Of a DNA stretch of 64,000 bases, positions 33,205 to 46,439 are shown piece after piece. The number at the start of each line of letters is the position of its first letter. The first letter of the stretch is position 1. A model generated the notes under the pieces. The model had not been told where the DNA came from and searched no databases. It saw nothing but the letters and a program-made list of their open reading frames with translations. The position numbers and the translations under genes are program-made. The stretch is from Dermanyssus gallinae (lineage: Eukaryota; Arthropoda; Arachnida; Mesostigmata; Dermanyssidae): NCBI GenBank assembly GCA_003439945.1, contig QVRM01002450.1, positions 113,877 to 177,876 on the forward strand, in the 5' to 3' direction.

Positions 33205-34094
33205 ACAACAGCGATAACAATTAACAACAACAATGTATATTAATGGTAATAGTACAACAACAACCAAAACAATGACAACGATGATACAAGCAGAAACAGC
33301 GATTCAAAGTGTGGGAAAACAAGCAAGAAACAGAAGATGAGCCGCAAGAGCATTGACAGCCGCGACAACTGTGACTGTAAGCAACAAATGGCAATAACTA
33401 GTGACTTATTTCTGTCAAAAGATAACACAGTAATAGTACTTAAGTCACAACGCGCTCATAGTCCAACAGCAGCCAGACAGCAACACCATACTACAAGAAC
33501 AGCTATCAATATGGCACTGGGGCGTTAACCAAGAGTGGACATCGCGGGGCACAGCGATGAGGAGAGCAACGTTATCACCACGGAGTTCTAGAGTTTAAGA
33601 GTCAACAATGTCTACTTGCTGGATGGGAGTAGAGAGGGTGCATATATATATACCTTTTCCAGAATTCGTGCAGCGAAATTTAATCTCTCGTATAACTCGG
33701 CGAAGAAATAATTTTTCCAATTGAACGAGGGCGCGGAAATGTTTTCTGTTGGAGTGAGAGCGAAATGACTACAATTGTTTTTGCCCTGATATATCGTCAC
33801 TAGACCTACGATTGCGAAAGACCCAGTCATCGTATCGACAAACCAATCACGCCTGCATGTTTGGAAGAGAAGTTTGCATCTGTTGAATTGCAATCTACGG
33901 TAGCTCAAAGTAGAACAAATGTTATATTGAAGATAATTCTCAAGAAATGAAACTCTTTGCAATTCTTCTATTTTGGCTCTCACGCTTAATTACTCAGTTT
34001 TAAGACATTTCCGCCTCCTCGTCCTATTGGACAATTTTTGTTCCCGCCGAGTTGTACAAGACCTTAAAGTTTGTTGGACGAATTCTGGAAGACC

Positions 34095-34097
<3 letters not shown>

Positions 34098-34171
<74 letters not shown>
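34098..34171. repeat. (TA)n microsatellite, about 74 bp
   Basis: A pure TA tract, one of the longest in the window. Confidence 0.95.
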
Positions 34172-34175
<4 letters not shown>

Positions 34176-34440
34176 GATCATTTGGTAACTACTGAAGGAA
34201 GTTTCATGCGATTTCATTTAAAATTTCGTCCGGTTTACGACTTTTGGTGCCATGTTCACTATAAAACTAGAATTGCCCGTTTACTGTCGCTGGTGATTGA
34301 ATTTAGTCGGTGGTAAAAATGGGTGCCAGAAAATAGTTTTGAAAGAGACATCAGTAGCGGCCTCGTTTTTAGCCTTTGTGGGCTCACCTAAGTAGGTGTC
34401 TCGTATCCCTCCATGTTTTCGGTAAATATTGGTGGTTGCA

Positions 34441-34501
<61 letters not shown>
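34441..34501. repeat. (TA)n microsatellite, about 60 bp
   Basis: A TA tract about 270 bases after the previous one. Confidence 0.95.
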
Positions 34502-34505
<4 letters not shown>

Positions 34506-36358
34506 TTGTCTATGTATATATGTTAAAAAGTCCATAATTTGATGCCACTACGTTTTCCAGCTTGCACGCTACGTATTCAGAGATTGGACTCTGACTTCTC
34601 TGTGATGTGTGCAAGCTTAATAATTGAACGTTTTGACCTATATATATATATATATATATGCCCCCTTTCCTAGAAATTTGTTTTTGTTTGCGTACCAGCG
34701 TACTGTTAGTGCCAGAGAAATTACATCATCACCTTAGATATTTTGAACGATTAATTTGAGCTATGTGGGCTAGCTGTATGCGAAGGTCGAGAGGACTTAC
34801 AATGATACGCCCGAATCAAAGTACATTGGTAGTACGAGCACATCCGCTCGTGCCGTTACCAGTGTTTGTTTGCTTACATGTTGGACGCTTGGTATAGGTA
34901 GCATAGTAGTTATTATAAGTGATGCTGTTATTATCATTATTATTATTATTATTAGCATTATTCGTATGCAGCGTTCGAGCGAAGGCTAGATAGACAAACC
35001 TTCTGTCCGCATTTTGTACCGTCATTTGAATGTCTAACAGGTGAAGAGGAGTAGTAGCAAATGTATATTATATCAAAGAAATAAAGACCTCAGTGAGATG
35101 GGATTGATGCATCATGGTGTCGTCTCTTGGTGTAGCATGCGATAGCATGTGATCCACACATGAACTATTGAACTATACAAACACACACACAAAGACAACA
35201 GCTGCGTTGCGTCATGTCACCTTGCACGATTTGGTGTCCTGTTTGATTCACAACACCTCATACTCTTCCTCCTCCGTTTCTGTGTTCTCGCTCCCGCAAC
35301 GTCTGTCAGTGTCTGCGGTCCGGACCTTTGTCTTTGCACTCTCTATGCACCACCATGGTTAACGTTAATCGCTCCGTGTGCCACCTGTTTGGTTGAGTCG
35401 TAGTCGCCGCTCGTTTTTGTGTGTGTCTTGCTTTTTCGTGTCATGTAAATATGTCTAGTCAACGGATATTTGCCAACGGTGTCTCCATGTGACACAATGT
35501 GTCACTTATACGAGTGCAGTGTTGTATGACTACATAATGCACGATTGTCACTAGAAAGTAACACATTATATATATGTTTACGTATACCTCTTCTGAGGTG
35601 GGTGGTAGTAGGCGCGCAACTTAACGAACTTAACGCTTGTCTTCAAGATTTTTGAGAGTTTTGGAAGGTCGTTAATTGCTGTTCTCATTGTAATGCTATG
35701 GCGATATTATTTCAGACAAGACCAGGTTCGTGATCCTTCGAACGATAAAAGGCAGAGATAGTGAACATACGTTTCTTAAGTGAGCATCGTCTGTGGAGGC
35801 CACTCCAATGCGCTGCTGCTCTGAGAGGCGATCGGGCGTCGATCTAGCGAAATGCCAGTTCGTCTTCCGGAATCGAACGGCCTTTTCTTAAATCGTTTTT
35901 GTGAATGTGACTGTAATAAATGTTCATCCTATTCCGACTACTATGCTTAGAATGATTGATTGTATGGTTCGGACAAAGGCGGGAGTGATCATCCTAACAT
36001 ATACCTTAAGAGAGGCTCTCCATAGAAAACCTTGTCGCTTGGAACAAGAAAAGCGTAAAGTGAATTAAAACTATTTGAGTTAACCGGGCGAATTACTATG
36101 TCTGATTTGCGATTGCAAACGTGTCCGATTTGAGGTCCCAACAGACAACAATTTTAGTATGCATACTAGCATTACTACGCGGTGCCCCTTGATATGTTAT
36201 ATGTGGTTTTTTCTGCATGTAGCAACTGAGGCAAAGCTAGGTAACTGATGCAACCGAGGAGAACGTCACTCATTCAGGGATCGTCAACATACGATCGCAC
36301 ATTCCCATAGCTTTAGACCTTAAGATACGAATGGGCTAATGGCGCCCCCCCCAGAAGC

Positions 36359-37158
36359 ATGCCGCTGCCATATCAGCTCAGTGTAGCCAGGCTCTTAAAT
36401 CGTACCCCCCCCCCCCCAGAGACTTTTCCCGTGCTAGCTATTGTTGAAGCATATACCCACCGAGGTTATACAAGCGTTGAAGCACACCTCATCTATGATG
36501 GTCAGCTTTATTCAATGTTACATGCTGATGTTCTACAAGCCAACAACCGTGCTTTAAAACAAGTGCTAACGCCATTTAAAAAAAGAGGCAGCATGGTCTT
36601 CAAAATGACTACTCAAAAGTGACGGCTTGCCAAAATTCACTACTGCATGTATGTTGATTCACCAACTAGAAACAGTATCATGCACACGTTGGCAGAGAGC
36701 TGCAACCACTCCGAAGATGCTCCGCTTTTGAGCAGCAAGTAGTGATGATTGAGTAGCCCTGTTCAGCTCTTCTCAGCTCTTTTGAAGGACCTCCCTGAGA
36801 GAGAGCACGAGGAGTCAGATGGTTTGTCGAGGCTTTGGGTGCTCAACTTCGGTATGCAGATGACCTCGTCAGTTACGGCTCTTATAGTACTCAGGTTCAA
36901 CGGGATCTTCCTAGACTTCAAGTGTGCTCGGACCTCGGGCTAACGGTAGGCCTCGCAAAGACGGTGGTGATGAGGTTTCATCGAGGAGGCGCGGTTTCTG
37001 CGCCCATAACTCTTTTCACCTTCACCCATGAAAACAGATTTCTCTACCTAGAGCTTCTGACCTCCCACAACGCCGCTACTACACTTCTCATGTCAATGAG
37101 TGCCGGAGGACTCTCGCCACGCTTTCAGCTATCAATAATCCGCAATGTGTTGTCCTAG
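36359..37158 (+). mobile_element. Degenerate LINE reverse transcriptase fragment
   Basis: The best frame, 36835-37158, contains LRYADDLVSYG (active site), then SDLGLTVGLAKTVVMRFHRG, then ENRFLYLELLTSH, the order seen at the end of LINE reverse transcriptases. Upstream frames (36359-36622) are probably part of the same relic. Poly-C runs at 36346-36353 and 36405-36417 and several stops break it. I cannot assign the clade. Confidence 0.6.
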
Positions 37159-37159
37159 C

Positions 37160-40139
37160 TTTTGCGCTAAGCTTATTCAATCTACATGCTACTCCGGTAG
37201 TCGCCTGCGGCAGCTACATCATAAAAATCTCTCGGCAACAACCTTGAGCAGTTAAACGGTATAAAAAAGCACAACAACAAACGCGAAATACTTGCAAGAT
37301 ATCACTTTACCACTCACTTGCACTTTTTATATTTTGTGCTTGGTGTTATTTGGACCCAAGATCTGTAGTGACGCAGAGAGCCCCTCAGCCTCTTTAAAAA
37401 TTGTATGAGTACTTTTTCAAATCAAATTTGTATACTATTTATAATAAGTTTTTTTTTTGCATTTAAATTCAGTTGTTTTGCATTCAATTTATCGCATTAA
37501 CTATGACATTAAATAATAAATGAGCTTGTTTCCTATATATTTATCGCATAGCAACCAAAACACTCATAGTTAGTAAAGGAGCGCAATTTAAAAGGTATTG
37601 CTCCCAATAAAATCCAGGTACACAATATTTTGTTTATTGATTACCGTCATAAATCCGTTATTTTAAACACATTTTATTGACACTAACTGAAATGAGCAAA
37701 TGTACTTTTTAATAATAATAATAATCATCATCATTATTATTATTTTTAAATTCAAACAATTTTGGGGTGTGAGCTCGTGCCAACTTTTCCTCATGCGTTG
37801 GTTCATCTCATGGCGCTCGCAATAGTTTCTGCATTCCCCCTGCAGAACTTATCAGTCTCTATGCTGATGGGGCCCAGTATCTCCACGGCAGCGTTAAAAA
37901 CAGTAACTTCTTGACCGTTCAAGATATTTGATTCGCTGTCGACGGCAAACTTGAAAATAAGTCTGGTAACCCACTGGAGTATGCCTTCTCCTTTAATCAT
38001 TCGCCCGGAGCTCTCAACTCACATATTTTTATTCTTTTACGTGCTTTTATACATTTTATGCTTTTATACATGCTCTTTAGTCCCCGGTCAAATGACTCTG
38101 GGTCAGCGGGCTATTGTTTTACCGGTCACAATGTACTCCTAGCAAACGTTCATGTGGCTCGCACAAGGTCACCCCATGAGAAACATATCTTCTCGTTCCA
38201 ACAGCTACCTAAGGTCATGCTTTATTTACCCTTGCGCATTTCATGTAGCCCATCGTCAGCCATAGCTCTGCTTGCGGCCCGCATCGTTGCCCAACACCGT
38301 TTTGCCTTTATTGCAGAGGCTGCCTTAAGTCCCACTCTGCTGCAGTGGTTTTCATGTAGCCCTGCGTGAGCTATATCTCCTCAGTATCGGTGGTCGTCAC
38401 CTAGAAACCTTAATTTAGCGCCACCAGCGCTGCATAGTCAGATACTGCACAGAGCTCAGTTGTGTGGGTGCGTCCCGAGGCTTCACAAACCGCACTGATT
38501 CTTGAAAATTTCAGCTTCGATGGCAACACATGTACCACAATCAGAAGCACTCGGATACACGACTTCACAAAGACCCTTCTAGACGGTATGTTCAGCAAAA
38601 CAAGTACCAATAAATCCGCTGCACAAATTTAAATGCAGTCAACTACGCCTCGTAACGCGTCGACGTAACTGATCAACCCAAGAAAATCAAAAGTTAATTT
38701 TCGAGCTTGCTTCGCGCAAGTTACTATCCAGGTCTAAGTTCTCATCTTCTCTTACTCAACTTGCTACCACAGTGATTATAGTTAATACAGTGACATTACT
38801 AAACCGTCTGCTTTCGCTAGTTCCGGAGTTCCCCTCTTGCTCTATTTGGCCGTGGTAGCAATAGGAAAGAGACGGTAGAGCAGTAAAAATACGGCAGTGT
38901 GTCCACAGACATCAGTTGGCTGCCGCATAAGCGTTTTCTGTAAGTAGCAATTCTAAAAAGCAAAATGAAGAACGAGCCTATATCGTATAGGAATTTACCT
39001 CACCCTTTCCTCCACTATTGAAGTACACTAGAAAATAACACTATGACTATGTCGCTATCGCTGAAGAGCAAGTCATCCATCCGGCCTTGCCTACAAACGC
39101 CTATGTTAAACCGAACATAAAAACACTATGGAAAGCTTAAAATTATTACTTTTACCTAACACATTGATAATTTGTCAGATAGATAAAAGTTAACAACTAT
39201 ATGATAGTAAGCGAGCATGCTAATATGATATGTCGTTTTCACCTAATATAAACAAAAACACAGTTAGTAGTGTTTTCCGTACTGATTTCAAGTTGAATAT
39301 TTTTACATTCGAGCACGCTTAATGCCAGAGAATAGGTGGATAGGGGGCTTGTCCATCGGGCCTCTCAAAGCCCGCTAGTGTTCGAATCATTTTCACTGCT
39401 ATTACCACATCAGTGTTGTTCGGTATCTTTAACTGTGACGAGCATCAACTCTCGTCTCTACGTGTTAAGGCTCATTACGGTTACTTGCCAGACATCACGA
39501 CATAAGCACTCAACTTCGCCAGCAAACAATTCTACTCAATTAGTTTGGTCACCAAGCGTCAAATTAACCGAGTTTCGTGTGTAGATATAAACGTATCCTA
39601 AAAATTCTTGCGGGCCACTCATAAACGCCACTTGTGCGGATGCGGCGGACACAGTTGTAACACTGTTGTTGCTCAATAAACATCATTTATTGCTCAAGGC
39701 GTTTTTATTTATCGAGAATCGATTTCTCACGGAAAGTTCAACACAACATGACGTTCTTTAACTTCACGAACTCCTGCAGCGCTTACCAAAACACGGAGAG
39801 CAGTTGAAATCGGAAAAGAGCCAGGCTGCCTATGAGTTCTAGTGTAATACAGGCCACCCAGCAATATAGAAAACAAAAACAAAATAGTCTACGAAACAAT
39901 TAAGAAGCTTGTTAAAGAGAACATAAAGACCATAACAATCAGGGATTTCAATGTGCAAATTTTCTACTTTTCAATTCAAGCCCTCCTTTATTGTTTTCAA
40001 AGGGTAGATACATGGTTATTCACAAAAATATTGTATTCAATATATACAATGCACAATATAAGATACATAAAGAGCAATTTACTGTATAATGGGGCGCAAT
40101 TGTACCATTGCATGATATATGTAATAGAAATGATAATAA
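37160..40139. other. Gene-free AT-rich stretch
   Basis: It contains AAT/TTA triplets near 37712-37745 and unique AT-rich sequence. Short open frames at 37803-38000 (-), 38058-38369 and 38410-38610 (-) have no recognisable domain and overlap each other. A tRNA-like segment is at 39325-39400. Nothing else is seen. Confidence 0.5.
39325..39400 (+). repeat. Possible tRNA-derived sequence
   Basis: A cgggc/gcccg stem with an eight-base loop (ctctcaaa) is followed by agtgttcgaatcatt, a good B box and T arm. The acceptor and D arms are not convincing. It is probably a SINE head or decayed tRNA. Confidence 0.3.
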
Positions 40140-40146
40140 TATATCA

Positions 40147-41969
40147 CTAGTTTATGGTTCTCAACATTCTCGCCATGCGCCACGAAAACATATTGTTGAT
40201 TCGGTCAGATCGTGCCACAATTTTTGATGATATGGTTTGAGTACTGCGCAGATTGTTGTTTCGAATATTAAAAAATATGAGAAGTTTATTCGACTGAGAG
40301 ATTCGTGCGTTGTGCGACATTTTAAAATCTGCTCTCGATTGTCGTTCTGATATAGGTAGTAAGTCAAGACTGCTACGCTCTACCTTACATCTCAATGCAA
40401 CACGTCGAAGGAATTTAAACTGAACTTTTTCAATTGCATCAATATGTTTCTTTAAATACGGCCGCCAGACTTCACAGCTGCAGATGAATCTGGAAACTAC
40501 AAGGCTGTTATAAAAGCGGATATAGAACATTGGACATTCGATAATAAAACAACGAAATATCGTATTACATATAAGGCTAGCAGATTGAATAGTTTGCGTG
40601 ATGTGAAGGTTACTAGCTCCGGTGTTACCGTTACCCCAATATCACGAATGCTGTTTATTCTGGGAATCTCTTGTCCATCAAGTGTGTAAACGTGGTCCTC
40701 CTTCAGACACACAACGGCGCATTTAGGGACCGAAATGATCATATCATTTTTGGCGCACCAATCGGAGATAGAGTCAATTGTTCTCTGTAATATCTCCCTC
40801 TCGGCCTTTGTGCCGGATGGCCCATAAAGTTTAAGATCATCTGCGTAGAGTTTGTGCTTAAGGGTTTTGGGTATAACATTTTTAAGATTTAAGATGAATA
40901 TACAGAATAATAATGGGCCTAGACATGAACCCTGAGGCACGCCCGAGGGACACACCCCATACTGACTAAAACTGTTGTTAACCCCCACACAAAACCTCCG
41001 ATTCGTTAGATATCTTGATATCCATAAAACAGTGTACTTGTCTATATCTATTTCAATTAGTTTCTGTAAAAGTTTAACATGGTTTGCTCTGTAAAATGCT
41101 TTAGAAAAATCAAATTAAATACAATCAAATGCTTTCTTTTTGTTAATATAAATGGCCCAATCTTGGACCATTTTAACTAGTGCGTTGCTGTGGATTTGCC
41201 CTTAGTAAAGCCATGTTGCTGCTCGTCAAGCGCTCCCTCAGACTGCATAAAATTAAATATATGATCTACAAGTAATTTTTCAAATAATATACACGCTATT
41301 GATGATTGTTCTACAGGTCTAAGTTATCAACGTTCGACTTGGATCCCTTTTTATGCACAGGCGTAATTGTCTGAAAAATCAGGCACAACACCATCTTTGT
41401 AGGACCTAGCATAAATTAATGAGAGTGGCTCAGTTATAACATGCGCTACTTTTTTTACAAAATAATGGAGGGATACAGTCTGGGGTGAGGCTGCATTTAT
41501 ATGGGAGTTGATTCATTTTCTTTAGGATATTATATTCCGACACAAATAAATACGGGCACTTTAATGACGTTGGCGAGGAGAAAATAAATGCTTTCGTTGG
41601 ACCTGCTTGGGCCACGTAAACGGAAGAAAATACATTTTTAAAGGCATCCGCTTTGGAGATGCCATCAGTGATAACCCCATTGCTTGTTTTTAGTGCTGTT
41701 ATGTCCTCTTTGCCCTTTAAGCGCTTATTGGCATACCTAAAAAACGACTTAGAATCTTTAAAATCGAGATTGAATTCTTCCAATACCCGAAACCTTCTGC
41801 TTGCCTTACGCAGTTTGCTCGCATACCGCGGACTCGCGTCGTTTTCAATAAGTGATTCTAGACTAGAGATATACTCACGAAGTCTAGTGTTATTTTTAGA
41901 CTTGCCGGTGCGTTTAGGAATAAATTCCTTGATCACAGCGTGCATCTGATGAATAAAACAATTGTACAT
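40147..41969 (-). mobile_element. CR1/Jockey-like LINE, truncated and broken
   Basis: Read on the - strand, 41969-41430 encodes the linker between endonuclease and reverse transcriptase (KSFFRYANKRLKGK, then ADAFKNVFSSVY). The middle is broken by stops. The stretch 40988-40497 gives GVPQGSCLGPLLFCIFILNL, KLYADDLKLYGPSG and a later AKNDMIISVPKCAVV. The stretch 40530-40147 gives the C-terminal part with HIDAIEKVQFKFLRRVALR and FSWRMARM. The frames shift between these parts, so the element cannot make a full enzyme. The endonuclease domain is missing. Confidence 0.85.
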
Positions 41970-42329
41970 ATCATCTACGATACCACAGTTTAAGAATATA
42001 TGTCTCCATGGTACAAGTGTCAGTCTTTCTATTATTTGGTCGTAAGAGACTTTTATTAAAGATATTTATAAAGCCGGTAGAGATTTAGGCCGTGGAGTGA
42101 ATACATGGAAATAAAAATTAAACTATATATAGTCAACGCCATAAGACTAAACAAACCTAGATCCTAGATTTAAAAACATACCAAACAGTAAGAAAGAGAA
42201 TAATATGTTTCTGGGAATATATGAAACAGCGGGATGAAATAGCTGGAGATAACAAAAGAAGAGTGGAAAAGAACACGTACAGCAAGAGATAAATGAGTCA
42301 CTAAATACTATGCCTGGTTCTGAAATCTA

Positions 42330-44094
42330 GGAATTACACAATTGACAAACATATGTAAACAGAGCAGATATTGGCAGGCAGACCACTAAAGAAGAGATCG
42401 AACTGGTTTTTAGATCAAGAGACGACAAAACCTCATGTGGAGAAGATGGGGTATCGCTAAAAATGATTAAGAATATTGCTACGCCAATGTACGCATACTT
42501 GGCGGGTGAATTCAATATAATTTTTGCTGAAGAAGAGATCTGTCAAAAATGGTAGCAGCTAGAGTCGCCTTTATACCAAAGCCACGGGCGGAAAATACAC
42601 AACCGTAGACCAATGATAGCAACAAACAATGTATACAGGATATTTAGGAATTTTTTTAATTCAGAATATTTAGCTGTCATCATTAGGGAGAGGCAACAAG
42701 ACCAGTTGGAAGAGCTAAACTAATAGGACCATGACAGAGTGCTCTTCGAGCAGGCAGGAGAATAGAGGATAGTCTTTTTGTACTAATGGAAAGCATCTAT
42801 TGGACCAAATCTAGAAAACAGAACCGAAGTTGCGACATTCTTACATAGCCGACGTGCTTACGATACTGTCGATAGTAACACTCTTTGGAACAAAATGATA
42901 GAAGGTGGATTAGAACCGGAATGGGTCAGTATATTTAAATAAATGTACGATAGGAGTTACATGTTTACAAGAGCCGGACCAAGCACATCAGAGTTCTACA
43001 GATTAAAGAAAGGATTTCGGCAAGGACGCCTGTGCTCGGTGTCACTGTTTTTGCTGTTAATTGAGAAGATGGCACGACATGTGTATGAATCGAATGTGGG
43101 TTTTAAAATAGTTTAAATTAAAGAAGATGAAATAGTTTCTATCTGACCGTGTGTCCTGTTGTTTGCAGACGTCATGGTGATTTTAGCGGAAGGTGTTGAC
43201 CAAATGCAAAAAATGTTAAGAATATGCGGAGACACGGCGGAAAAAATGGTCAAGAGTTCATAAAAAAAGAAATGTGCAAATATAAATTGATCCCGGGGAT
43301 GAGATCAAGGAGATGCCGCTAAAGCTACAGGGGAAAGAAAACGTATACGAATACTTGGAAGTTATAATAGAAAATACGCCAGATACTTGTAATGCTGTTG
43401 AACGAGCTGAAAATAGACGAAAATTGTACGAGGGAAGACTTTGCGGAGCTGCAATAGATTCATGGTGACTTCGTGAAGAGCTTTGGAAAAACATGCTTTA
43501 GCCAACAGTTACATGCGCTAATACTATTGTGAAGTTAGACGCAACCGTGGTAATTAGACTGGCCATGATATAACTTGCAGTCGACCGGCATGCAATGCAA
43601 TGTAGGCACAGATGTACAGCACAGTTTATCTAAGGAGAGCTTGGAGTCGCGAGCTTCCGGGCAAGAAAAGCACAACCAAAGATATCGAGTGTAAGCCGTC
43701 TAAAAACATAGCTGCAGGTAACGAAGAACAAATCTGAGCGGCCAAACTGCTCACAGCAAAAGTGATTGAGACAAGTATAGATAAATGGGATAGATGCGCA
43801 AAGTTCCTTAAACGCAAATTTGAGTGCAATACGATGGACTGTGAAGAACACGAGGTGATGACGAATAAACAGATAGCCAATGCTGTGGAGAAGAAAACCG
43901 ACGAAACAGCCGAGAAAAGATGGACATCAGAGATGAAAAGAAAGACATCCTTGCCATTGTACATGCAACAAAAAGAAAAGTGCAGCCGAAAATATGTTAT
44001 ATACTCGAACTGGCAAGGCTCAGGGCTGATCGCTGACTACAGGAGCGATATGCTCAACGCCCGACTGCTGGAGGCCAAATACAAAGGATATTAA
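42330..44094 (+). mobile_element. Decayed RTE/L1-like LINE reverse transcriptase
   Basis: The 5' part reads EEIELVFRSRDDKTSCGEDG with RRPMIATNNVYR beyond a stop. Further on are GFRQGRLCSVSLFLLLIEKM and CVLLFADVMVILAEGVDQMQ, where the active site FADD has become FADV. The last frame (43762-44094) encodes a basic C-terminal tail with RKTSLPLYMQQKEKC and ADYRSDMLNARLLEAKY. It resembles LINE tails I associate with tick genomes; that is recall, not a search. Many stops and frameshifts make it a fossil. Confidence 0.7.
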
Positions 44095-44099
44095 TGTAT

Positions 44100-44423
44100 A
44101 GTAGTATAGTAAAAGTGCACTACGGACGAGGATGTTTGTAAAAAACATATAATTATACTATGGTAATAACACCATGGCCAGCAGCCGCCGTGTGACATAC
44201 TGCACAGCGAACGCATCTAATTCAAACGATGTGTGATTTTTTAAATGTAAATCTAAGTGTGCGTTGTATATATTTTGTTCTTTTTGCCACCAAGGAAACC
44301 GAGCTCTAATTGGAATATGGATACCAACACTAAATGTGCATAAAACGAGATAGTTTTAGCATAGATAATTGTGCACGCAGCTTCTGTGCGAGTGTTCTCT
44401 TATGTGCTAATATATTTCTACTA

Positions 44424-44461
<38 letters not shown>

Positions 44462-45605
44462 CATTGAGAGAGAGATGAGGCAATAGCGAACACAATACAA
44501 ATAGCACGCCTGTCGACATCATCGTCTTCCATGCCACTAGCTGCGTCAGTTAGTCACACTTACGCAAGACTATAAGAATTAAAAATGAACAGATCTTACA
44601 TACGCCGACGTTCGACTCAACCCCGTGCACAACCAGCGCAACGGCTCTAGCAGCAGCACTCGGAGAGCAAAAGGAATTGAAAAAAGAAGGTATATATATA
44701 TATATGATAAGAGAAAAGCAAATCCAAAACCGAGTGCGAGAGCGATTGAAGGACAGGAAGAGAGAAAGAGTGCGAGAAATATAGAAGACCCAACAGACGA
44801 CACCCAGAAAAGTAATGTATTCTCCGACACAACGTTTTCGTTGGCGTTTCGGTTAAATTTCGTGACGTTCTTCTTTAGGGCAAAGCACAAATGTCAGTGA
44901 CGAGCCAGGTCGGTCGACGACGACTTTAATCGAATTCTGGCAAATATGACGACGGCTTGACACGTTCCGTTCGGCCGAAATCGCCGTTTTTTAACGTTGC
45001 GATTTTTCCACCGACGACTTGTGTGATCTTGCTAGACAGGTAGAGAGGCAAGCACGGTATGCACACATTTCTTGTGTAAATATATACTTATATGTGAAGA
45101 ATCTGTTCTGTGCTCGCAACGAATAATGTGAAGGCTTGTAGAGTATGTTAAACCTGAGCAGACGGTATTCTTATTCAATCACTTCCCCAACACCGGCATG
45201 GTCTGCTCCGCGACCGCAGCGCTGCACAGGTTGCCACTGTCAAACCTCGTTGACGTTGAGTACATACAAACGTTACCATGCAGGCAGGCAGAGAATTTAC
45301 CCTCCGAGAAATTGTTTGAAAAGTTTTGTGGAGTACATCCTGGGTTCGACACAAGCATGGGAATTGGAAGCGGAAGTAGCACAGGAGGTGCTAAAAACAA
45401 AGCACAGAAAATGCAAGGAAAGGCAGAATCCTTTTGAGGCCAGCACGGTCGAAGAAAGCATAACTTTGAAGCAAACGGGTTTGCAAGGGCTGGGACAAAA
45501 TGCGCCCGACAGATGGGGGAACCCGCGAGCGACCCCGGCCAATGGATCCGATAGGGCACTCGCCACTTCTCCTGATGGCCTATCGCACTTTTCTACGGAG
45601 ATCTT
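44100..45605. other. Region without a supported gene
   Basis: It contains a (TA)n tract at 44429-44459. Around 45145-45605 a GC-richer piece has open frames in three frames at once, with no motif I know. It leads straight into the first 45606-type repeat, so it may be part of that element. Confidence 0.5.
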
Positions 45606-45777
45606 AGCCATCAGAGAGTGAAGCTTAATGGGGGAGGTGCGTTTAGTGGGTATGGGTCTCAGCGGCGTAACATCCATCCGCTGGGTTCAAATCCCACACA
45701 GCTCGAGATGGAAACCGAATGTTCCTACTCATAGCGGTAGTGCGTGACAGCATTTAACCCTCCTCCACAAAAACACA
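45606..45777 (+). repeat. Dispersed repeat B, copy 1 (tRNA-like B box)
   Basis: This 170-base unit contains tgggtttcaaatccc-like T-arm sequence (gctgggttcaaatcccaca), the Pol III B box consensus. It recurs at 46180-46350 with about 90% identity. Each copy ends in ccctcctccacaaaaa followed by an A/G-rich stretch. It is probably a tRNA-derived SINE. Confidence 0.75.
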
Positions 45778-45818
45778 GCAGAGGATTTAAGGGGGGGTCA
45801 AAGCAATCAAATTAGGGT

Positions 45819-46019
45819 GCGCCGTAAGTGAAGCGTCTCGTAGGTTTCGTGGCGCGCTGAGCAGATCTTTCTGCGACAGCTTCGATCTCTGAGAATAATT
45901 GACCCAGCAGAGGCATGTAGGGCATGCCCGAGCTGAGAACAAGAGAAGCTTTCTGCTGGGGAAGAGAAAACGCTTCCCGGAACCTATTCGTAATTTAGAG
46001 CATACCGCAGAAGAACGTC
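45819..46019 (+). repeat. Dispersed repeat C, copy 1
   Basis: About 200 bases, from gcgccgtaagtgaagcg to ataccgcagaagaacgtc, recur at 47485-47687 with roughly 88% identity. The unit contains tttctgcgacagcttcg and aagctttctgctgggga. Neither copy encodes a protein I recognise. Confidence 0.8.
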
Positions 46020-46179
46020 CTCATAGGCTAGTTCTTTATCTGCATTTTATTTAATGATAAACTTAAAGACACAGAGGCAACACTATACACCAGAGACTGA
46101 CGTAAACGACTAAGCAGTCGTTAAAAAAATTAAATGAATACCCCAATACGGATAATCCAAATCACTATGGAAGATCTGT

Positions 46180-46350
46180 GCCATCAGAGAGTGAAGCTTA
46201 ATGGGGGAGGTGCGTTTAGTGGGCATGGGTCTCAGCGGCATAACATCCATCCGCTGGGGTCGAATCCCACAAAGCGCGAGATGGAAACCGAATTTTCCTG
46301 CTCATAGCTGTAGTGCGTAACTGCATTTAACCCTCCTCCACAAAAAACAA
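46180..46350 (+). repeat. Dispersed repeat B, copy 2
   Basis: The second copy of the 170-base unit described at 45606, same strand. Its B box reads gggtcgaatcccac. A poly-G run follows. Confidence 0.75.
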
Positions 46351-46439
46351 CGGGGGGGGGGGGTAAAGCAATATTGTGGTGCGTTTTCCGTCGAAGTTTA
46401 GTTATTTATCACCTAACTTTAACCATGTTTTTTTTTTTT

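Larger units (their letters stand above)
32315..36340. other. Gene-free region downstream of AP-3 sigma
   Basis: The first part is probably 3' UTR. Beyond that are long (TA)n tracts (34098-34171, 34441-34501, 34639-34659), a TTA array near 34933-34955 and unique sequence. I see no conserved protein. The open frames at 33612-33983 and 34816-35025 have no motif I recognise. Confidence 0.6.

Noticed and set aside
45145..45621. 158-codon open frame
   Set aside because: Two other frames are open over the same bases and its end runs into dispersed repeat B, so it is more likely repeat DNA.
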